11,103 nt of DNA from SYFY01 sp031385325 (GTDB taxonomy: Bacteria; Pseudomonadota; Gammaproteobacteria; Pseudomonadales; Azotimanducaceae), in NCBI GenBank assembly GCA_031385325.1, contig JANNBJ010000202.1, positions 1 through 11,103 of the forward strand, in the 5' to 3' direction. The position numbers were made by a program, and so were the translations under genes. Numbering within the stretch: the first letter of the stretch is position 1; each line of letters begins with the position of its first letter. Positions 6,427 through 11,103 of the stretch are shown piece by piece. The notes below the pieces were generated by a model. That model ran no database searches, was not told the DNA's origin, and worked only from the letters and a program-made list of their open reading frames with translations.

Positions 6427-7608
6427 TCAGTTGCGGGTGTTGTCCTGAATGTTGTCGCCAGCACCTTCCCGTGGCTGCTGCGACGCCGCCAGGAACGGGA
6501 ACGAATCCCGGAACACCACGTCGTTTGCATTCACGCAATCACCGGTCGTGATCAAACCATTGGTGATGATGAACAATTCCGTATCGATCACGTCGTCACG
6601 CAGGCGCCTACCATTGGGGAAACCCGCACCTGGATTATTACCACCACCTGTTCCTTGATTGGCAACAGACAGATCCAGTCTCAGGATATCGCCGTTGGCA
6701 ACAGCGATTCCCGCCAGGGCATTGATGTTTGCGGCGTTTGTTCCAAGTGCTTTGAGAGTGCCGACAATTCCGGCTGCAAAATCGCCACGAGCGTCGTTTC
6801 GTGTCGTGGACGCGTTGTACGCATCCTTCAGGGGAAACGGCACCAGTGCCACGTTTACGGCCGGATTGCCTTCACGATCAATTCGGCGAAGTGCACGTGA
6901 GCCCAACTGACTGCGCAAGGTTGCAAATTCGACGCCGACGATGTTTCCGTTACCTGCGATGACCGAGATAGGCACACTCAAGGCAATCGCCACGACGTTG
7001 TAACCCGCAAACGTGTCACGTCCCCGATTGAGTCGCGTCGGGTCAGGAGTGCCCCCCAGGACCGAACCAACAAATCGACTGAATCCTGGTATGTCGAAGA
7101 AAAACGGATCGTCAACTTCCCCTGCAAAAAACTTGATGCCACGCGCCAGTTCCGTAACGACCGGCGTCGGAGACACCGTCGCCAGTGAAGGGTTGGTTGC
7201 AGGCGCCCCGCCTAGGCTCTCCTCTTCGTCCATTTCCGTCATCGTTACCGCCGCGTTTTGCGGTGTCGCATTGGCCACACGCGGACTAAACGTGATGTCG
7301 AACCGCAGATCAGGTCTGGCGTCCCCAGTGTTTTCTACGTTGAAGCGATAGTGCAAAGTCGGATCGAAGATCCCTGAGTTAACGGCTTCGCCGGGTACGA
7401 TGAACCCGCTCAGGGTTCCGATCATCACCGCGAGCGTCGGATCATTGGGATCCACGAAAAAATAGAGATCCGCAATATCTGCCGACACATCGTTGGAGAT
7501 GCGTGGACCATCCCTGTGGTCGGCAGCCCACAGCGAAGTTGTCAGCGAGCTCAGTAGTACTGCAAGGAAAACGTTGAAAAGACCGATAAGTCGTCGAGAG
7601 GTTGTCAT
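6427..7608 (-). CDS. Secreted DUF4331 domain protein
   Basis: 393 residues from the ATG at 7608, with a signal peptide of about 28 residues ending SLWA. The mature start ADHRDGPRISND corresponds to the ASSHREAP-type opening of DUF4331 proteins. Other family hallmarks are ADLYFFVDPND (about 46-56), FFAGEVDDPFFFDIPGF (about 160-176), the AIALSVPISVI strand (about 207-217), and FPNGRRLRDDVIDTELFIITNG (about 330-351). An acidic then Thr/Pro-rich stretch at about 124-153 looks like a loop insertion. The biochemical role of DUF4331 is not established. A Met at 7629 would add 7 residues; 7608 is preferred because GGAG lies 10 nt upstream (7619-7622) and the 7629 ATG sits at the edge of a tandem repeat, but the choice is not secure. 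It is the first gene of the DUF4331-TPR-HupE cassette, after a 454-bp gap. Confidence 0.93.
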   Translation of the reverse strand: MTTSRRLIGLFNVFLAVLLSSLTTSLWAADHRDGPRISNDVSADIADLYFFVDPNDPTLAVMIGTLSGFIVPGEAVNSGIFDPTLHYRFNVENTGDARPDLRFDITFSPRVANATPQNAAVTMTEMDEEESLGGAPATNPSLATVSPTPVVTELARGIKFFAGEVDDPFFFDIPGFSRFVGSVLGGTPDPTRLNRGRDTFAGYNVVAIALSVPISVIAGNGNIVGVEFATLRSQLGSRALRRIDREGNPAVNVALVPFPLKDAYNASTTRNDARGDFAAGIVGTLKALGTNAANINALAGIAVANGDILRLDLSVANQGTGGGNNPGAGFPNGRRLRDDVIDTELFIITNGLITTGDCVNANDVVFRDSFPFLAASQQPREGAGDNIQDNTRN

Positions 7609-7628
7609 GTTTGGGGAACTCCGGGTCA

Positions 7629-7660
7629 TCTTTTTTTTAAGGAATCTTTTTTTTAAGGAA
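7629..7660 (-). repeat. Perfect 16-bp tandem duplication with A8/T8 tracts at the 5' end of the DUF4331 gene
   Basis: Plus strand tcttttttttaaggaa occurs twice with no gap (7629-7644 and 7645-7660). The coding strand reads TTCCTTAAAAAAAAGA twice, and the second copy runs into the alternative ATG at 7629. The unit holds an 8-base homopolymer, so slippage is likely. An in-frame stop at 7668-7666 shows that the repeat is not part of a longer coding frame. Confidence 0.9.
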
Positions 7661-8062
7661 ACCTGTCAGGCCATTCCATTGCCTGAGGTCTTGAGATCAT
7701 GTGACTGGTTGAATCCGTTTTGGTTCACGGCCAGATTCCTGCCGATCCCCTGAAGGGTCAACTCCACGTATGAGACGAGTGCAAAATTCGTGTTCGCTGG
7801 TCGCGCTCCCCGTAGCCATGAATCCTGTTCTTCCTTGCCAGTGACGACTCGGATACCGCCTGGTTGATGGCAAGATCGAGTGTCCGCCTCCAGCGATCAG
7901 AATAGCAAGCCGGAAATCAGTCCAAAAAAGTATTCTTGGTTTCGGCGGACAGCCAAGGAACTCTTTGATGAAAGAACTGCCACAGTCACCTCGATTGTGA
8001 AGAACTCATGACACGACTTGACTGGGGCTCGCGCACTCCGAGCTCGCCTGATGACCGCAGGT
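7661..8062. other. Intergenic region between the ABC pair and the DUF4331 gene; no confident gene
   Basis: About 400 bp lies between the stop of the second ABC gene and the 16-bp repeat. I see no convincing protein gene, RNA gene or rho-independent terminator. On the minus strand an extended -10 look-alike, TGC-TATTCT (about 7907-7899), and a weak TTGACC / GAATCT pair with 17-bp spacing (7761-7756 and 7738-7733) could drive the DUF4331 cassette. Both are poor to moderate matches. A 40-codon ORF (7819-7697, minus) with a marginal Shine-Dalgarno resembles no family I know. This gap probably separates two transcription units and holds the cassette's promoter. Confidence 0.5.
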
Positions 8063-9904
8063 TTACCGATACGCATTGGCCTGCAGGTCATACAGCTCTG
8101 CATATTGCCCACCCTTCGCCATCAGATCGTTGTGATTGCCCACCTCTGCAACCCGCGCACCATCCATCACCACAATCAGATCGGCCATGCGCACCGTGCT
8201 GAAACGATGCGATACCAGGATGGTGACACGCCCTTCCCCCGCGCCCGTTCTGGCACCCGCCGCATAACGTTCAAACAAGGCATGTTCGGTCTGCGCATCG
8301 AGAGCCGCGGTTGGTTCGTCGAGAACCAATACCAGCGGACGATCACGCATGAACCCTCGCGCCAGAGCCAGCTTCTGCCACTGCCCGATGCTGAGATCAA
8401 CGCCAGCAGGCCAGGTCGGACCAAGTTGAGTATCGAGGCCTACCAGCAGCCCCTTGACAACATCGTCAGCCCCGGCCCGCGACAGGGCATGCTCGACCGC
8501 CGATTCATCATCAAGATGCGCAACATCACCCACACCAACACTGTGTTGCACCTTGAATTCGAAGCGAAAGAAGTCCTGGAAGGCGCCGGCCAGTCGAGCT
8601 CGCCAGGCTTCTGCGGAAACCTGAGCCAGATTGACGCCATCGATCCAGATGGTGCCTGAATCAGGCTGGTACATGCGGCACAACAACTTGATCAACGTGC
8701 TCTTGCCAGCCCCGTTTTCACCCACCACCGCTACCACGGAGCCGGCCGGCAGCAACAGGTTGACGTCATCGAGCACCTTGCGATCACTGCCAGGATAGGC
8801 AAACGAAACCCCGGCAAATCGAATGCCCTGTTCGAGTCGTTCTGGAACTGATGCACTGGCGCTTTCATTGACGGCCTCGGCGTAGTCCTCAAGCCAGGCC
8901 ATGCGTCGAGACCCATCCATCCAGATACCACGCAGAAAACCGATCTCCCCGACCGTTGCGCCGATATACGCGGACAACCGGGCGCCAGCGGCCAGCACCA
9001 GCAGTACCGCACCGGGCGAGGCCTCCAGCCCACTGGCCACGAACACCACCGCGCCGATATACCCGATACCAAAAATCATCCAGGCCACGGTGTTCCACAA
9101 AGCCGTGCCAATCCGGGCGGACTCGATGGGTCGAAAGTACTGCTCCCATGCCTCGCGCCTGCGATCAACCAGTTGTTCGCCAATACCGGTCACCCGAACT
9201 TCTTTACCCGCAGCTTGAGTCGTAGCGGTGGCGAACAGATGCCGTGCTAACCGATTTAACGGAGCGCCGCGTTCTTCAACGGCACGTTCAAGCCCCGGTC
9301 GCCAGGTCGCAGTCAGCACCGTTGGAATCGCAAACGCCGCCAGCAAGGCCAACGTAGGATGAATCGACATCAGCAGCGCGATAGTCACTCCAAGACGCAG
9401 CACCCAGCCACACGTCGAAAACAGGGACATGTACATGTGATCGAGCACAAAAACCTGATCCCGCAGAACCGACAGCCGATCAAGAAATTCCGGTCTTTCC
9501 TGGTGCGCAACGGTCGCAACCGTCGCCTGCAGTCGCGCGACATGGGATTCGAGCGCAATGGTGACCCGGTCCCGAAAGCGTCGTTGCGTGCGGTCACTGA
9601 TCACCCGCAGAAACCAGGTGGCTGCCGCAGAGATGGCGAGGCCAGACGCGGCAATCAGAACTAAGGATGAGTCCTTGTCGAGGATGCCATCGGCAATGAA
9701 CTTCAACCACAAGGCAATCAGCGCATCAGGCAGTGCAGACAACAGAGACAGACCAAAGGCGATACTGATCAACGCAGGTTCGGCCTGATACCCACGTTTC
9801 ATCGCTCGCCACATGGCGGGCCAGGCAGCAGGCAGGTCGCTGATCACGTTTTTGCGATTCGTCGCTGCATCGTGCGAATCCATCGCTGCACTAGCTGATG
9901 ACAT
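8063..9904 (-). CDS. ABC exporter half-transporter (fused membrane domain and ATPase), second subunit
   Basis: 613 residues. The type I exporter membrane domain (about 40-330) has roughly six hydrophobic segments, and its cytoplasmic loop motifs ERPEFLDRLSVLRDQ and AAGKEVRVTGIGEQ are usual for this group. The ATPase domain (about 360-613) has Walker A GENGAGKST (395-403), Q-loop Q443 in AFQDFFRFEF, ABC signature LSIGQ (504-508), Walker B LVLVLDE (524-530), D-loop TAALD and switch His566 (SHRFSTVR). All catalytic residues are present; the signature differs from LSGGQ at its third position. The ATG at 9904 overlaps the upstream ABC gene by 14 bp and has an excellent Shine-Dalgarno (GGGGAGG, 9911-9917, 6 nt away). 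The frame extends to 9985, but that extra N-terminus would lie inside the neighbour and lacks such a site. It probably pairs with the upstream half-transporter. The substrate is unknown. Confidence 0.95.
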   Translation of the reverse strand: MSSASAAMDSHDAATNRKNVISDLPAAWPAMWRAMKRGYQAEPALISIAFGLSLLSALPDALIALWLKFIADGILDKDSSLVLIAASGLAISAAATWFLRVISDRTQRRFRDRVTIALESHVARLQATVATVAHQERPEFLDRLSVLRDQVFVLDHMYMSLFSTCGWVLRLGVTIALLMSIHPTLALLAAFAIPTVLTATWRPGLERAVEERGAPLNRLARHLFATATTQAAGKEVRVTGIGEQLVDRRREAWEQYFRPIESARIGTALWNTVAWMIFGIGYIGAVVFVASGLEASPGAVLLVLAAGARLSAYIGATVGEIGFLRGIWMDGSRRMAWLEDYAEAVNESASASVPERLEQGIRFAGVSFAYPGSDRKVLDDVNLLLPAGSVVAVVGENGAGKSTLIKLLCRMYQPDSGTIWIDGVNLAQVSAEAWRARLAGAFQDFFRFEFKVQHSVGVGDVAHLDDESAVEHALSRAGADDVVKGLLVGLDTQLGPTWPAGVDLSIGQWQKLALARGFMRDRPLVLVLDEPTAALDAQTEHALFERYAAGARTGAGEGRVTILVSHRFSTVRMADLIVVMDGARVAEVGNHNDLMAKGGQYAELYDLQANAYR

Positions 9905-11103
9905 CGAGCGCCTCCCCTTCGTCATCAATCGCTTCTTCGTTGAACCGGGCGGCCTGCAACGTGAACATGGTGCAGTAACGACCACCCAGCTCCATCAACT
10001 CATCGTGCGTGCCCAGTTCGACGACATGCCCATCTTCCAGCACGCAGATCCGATCCGCCTGTCGTACCGTGGAAAATCGATGCGAGATCAGGATGGTCGT
10101 GCAGTGTCTTGTCGCAGCGAGTACCCGCGAGAAGATCTCCGCTTCGCCTCGCACATCCAGTTGTGCGGTCGGCTCATCCAGCAGCACCACAGAAGCGCCG
10201 TTGCTGACAGCACACAACGCCCGGGCCAGGGCCACTCGTTGCCATTGGCCCCCAGACAGATCCGTGCCGCCCACGTAAGCTTTGGCAAGAGGCGTATCCA
10301 GATCCGCCAGATGCGTGGCCCCGGCCTGCGCCAGTGCCGCTCTGATCTGGTCATCGGTGGCGTCACCCGCCGGTGCCACGTTGTCTCGCAGGGACCATTC
10401 GAATCGCACGAAGTCCTGGAACACCGCGGTCAGTCGGCTACGCCAGGAATCCGGTGCGATGGCCTTCAGATCGATGCCATCGATCTCGATGGATCCTGAT
10501 GAAGGGTCATAGAGCCGACAGATAAGCTTCGCAAGCGTGGTCTTGCCTGCACCATTCTGGCCGACAATCGCCAGTGAACTACCGGCCGGTATCGTCAGGT
10601 CAAAGGACTGCAGCACAGGCGTCGGTGCATTCGGATATTGAAAGCTCAAGTCGCGGAAGCGGATGGATCGAGCCGGCAGCCCGTCCGCCTGTTCGACGCC
10701 AATAGCCAGCGCGCCTTTGATGCCCATGGTGGTCTGCAATCTCAGCACCGCGGCCACCGGTGCAGCGGAGCCATCCAACGCCCATGACAGACCGCCAAAC
10801 GCAATCATGCTGGTACTCACGGCGGCGCTTGCGTACGTCACCATCTGCCCAAGCACGATCTCGCCAGCAAGAGCAGCTTGTGCCAGCAGCGCAAACACCA
10901 CGAGGTTGGCCACGGTGATGATGAGAAGACTCCAGACCACCGATTTCTCACGCAAACGTGTGGCTTCCCAACGCAGATCATGCAACTGCCTTCGACGGGC
11001 AGCGAATCGTTCGACGATCCACTCACTCAGTCCGAACAGGCGCAGTTCCTTGGCTGCAGGCGGGTCCACGGCTATGCGATAGCTGTAGTCGGCATGGCGC
11101 TGC
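9891..11103 (-). CDS. ABC exporter half-transporter, first subunit; N-terminus beyond the window
   Basis: About 403 residues are visible. The frame stays open to the right edge (QRHADYSYRIAVDPPAAKE), so the GTG at 11069 is an internal Val, not a start. The visible part begins in the membrane domain at the AAKELRLFGLSEWIVERF loop typical of these exporters, with two hydrophobic segments after it. The ATPase domain has Walker A GQNGAGKTT (visible residues 181-189), Q-loop VFQDFVRFEW, signature LSGGQ (282-286), Walker B VVLLDE (305-310), D-loop TAQLD and switch His341 (SHRFSTVR). All motifs are canonical. The C-terminus is acidic (NEEAIDDEGEALDVIS), and its last codons overlap the start of the second ABC gene. 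The FQDF and GQWQR wording is shared by the two, which suggests a duplicated, heterodimeric pair. The missing N-terminal part would hold the first four membrane helices. Confidence 0.94.
   Translation of the reverse strand, partial: QRHADYSYRIAVDPPAAKELRLFGLSEWIVERFAARRRQLHDLRWEATRLREKSVVWSLLIITVANLVVFALLAQAALAGEIVLGQMVTYASAAVSTSMIAFGGLSWALDGSAAPVAAVLRLQTTMGIKGALAIGVEQADGLPARSIRFRDLSFQYPNAPTPVLQSFDLTIPAGSSLAIVGQNGAGKTTLAKLICRLYDPSSGSIEIDGIDLKAIAPDSWRSRLTAVFQDFVRFEWSLRDNVAPAGDATDDQIRAALAQAGATHLADLDTPLAKAYVGGTDLSGGQWQRVALARALCAVSNGASVVLLDEPTAQLDVRGEAEIFSRVLAATRHCTTILISHRFSTVRQADRICVLEDGHVVELGTHDELMELGGRYCTMFTLQAARFNEEAIDDEGEALDVIS
9911..9917 (-). promoter_or_regulatory. Ribosome binding site that sets the second ABC gene's start
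   Basis: The coding strand reads GGGGAGG-CGCTCG-ATG, a strong Shine-Dalgarno lying inside the 3' end of the first ABC gene. It supports the start at 9904 and independent initiation of the second subunit from the shared transcript. Confidence 0.75.

Noticed and set aside
7697..7819. A 40-codon minus-strand ORF in the gap before DUF4331
   Set aside because: The Shine-Dalgarno spacing is marginal and the peptide resembles nothing known; an ORF of this size is expected by chance.
7897..8112. A 71-codon minus-strand ORF overlapping the end of the second ABC gene
   Set aside because: About 50 bp lie inside the ABC gene in another frame, there is no ribosome site, and the composition is not protein-like.
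9905..9985. An N-terminal extension of the second ABC gene to 9985
   Set aside because: It would lie inside the first ABC gene and has a basic Cys/Pro-rich leader, whereas 9904 has a very strong Shine-Dalgarno.
1..11103. CRISPR array, tRNA, rRNA or insertion sequence
   Set aside because: No spaced direct repeats, no cloverleaf-like or rRNA sequence, and no transposase or terminal inverted repeats were seen.

Overview
The window reads as a piece of chromosome from a Gram-negative bacterium, probably an environmental (possibly marine) gammaproteobacterium. Grounds: Sec signal peptides, an extracytoplasmic-function (ECF) sigma factor with a membrane partner, a periplasmic TPR protein, an S1 sulfatase, and GC-rich coding sequence with frequent GTG starts. 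The taxonomic placement is inference; no rRNA or other marker is present. Every gene I can support lies on the minus strand, so transcription runs from high to low coordinates.

In order of transcription: (1) 11103-8063, two overlapping ABC exporter half-transporters, the first cut by the window edge. They very likely form a heterodimeric exporter of unknown substrate. (2) 8062-7609, a gap of about 450 bp with no confident gene. It holds weak promoter candidates and, beside the next gene, a perfect 16-bp tandem repeat. (3) 7608-3868, a compact three-gene cluster: a secreted DUF4331 protein, a secreted/periplasmic TPR protein (34 bp downstream), and a HupE/UreJ-type polytopic membrane protein whose ATG overlaps the TPR stop (ATGA). 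(4) 3744-2923, an NYN/PIN-like nuclease with a C-terminal OST-HTH (LOTUS) domain. (5) 2859-1045, an S1-family sulfatase with a signal peptide, a CSPSR formylglycine motif and a C-terminal membrane anchor. (6) 955-1, an ECF sigma factor and, overlapping it by ATGA, a membrane-spanning protein in the anti-sigma position, cut by the left edge.

The best candidate for a little-described system is the DUF4331-TPR-HupE/UreJ cassette: three envelope proteins, the last two translationally coupled, with conserved His/Asp in the membrane protein and His clusters in the TPR protein. A role in metal handling at the envelope is a hypothesis. The nearby ECF sigma/anti-sigma pair has its own candidate promoter with a GGAAC-type -35 box and could control envelope genes here, but I found no convincing second copy of that promoter ahead of the cassette. 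Four short tandem duplications (12-, 14-, 15- and 16-bp units) are scattered over 7.5 kb, two of them in frame inside the sigma and anti-sigma genes.
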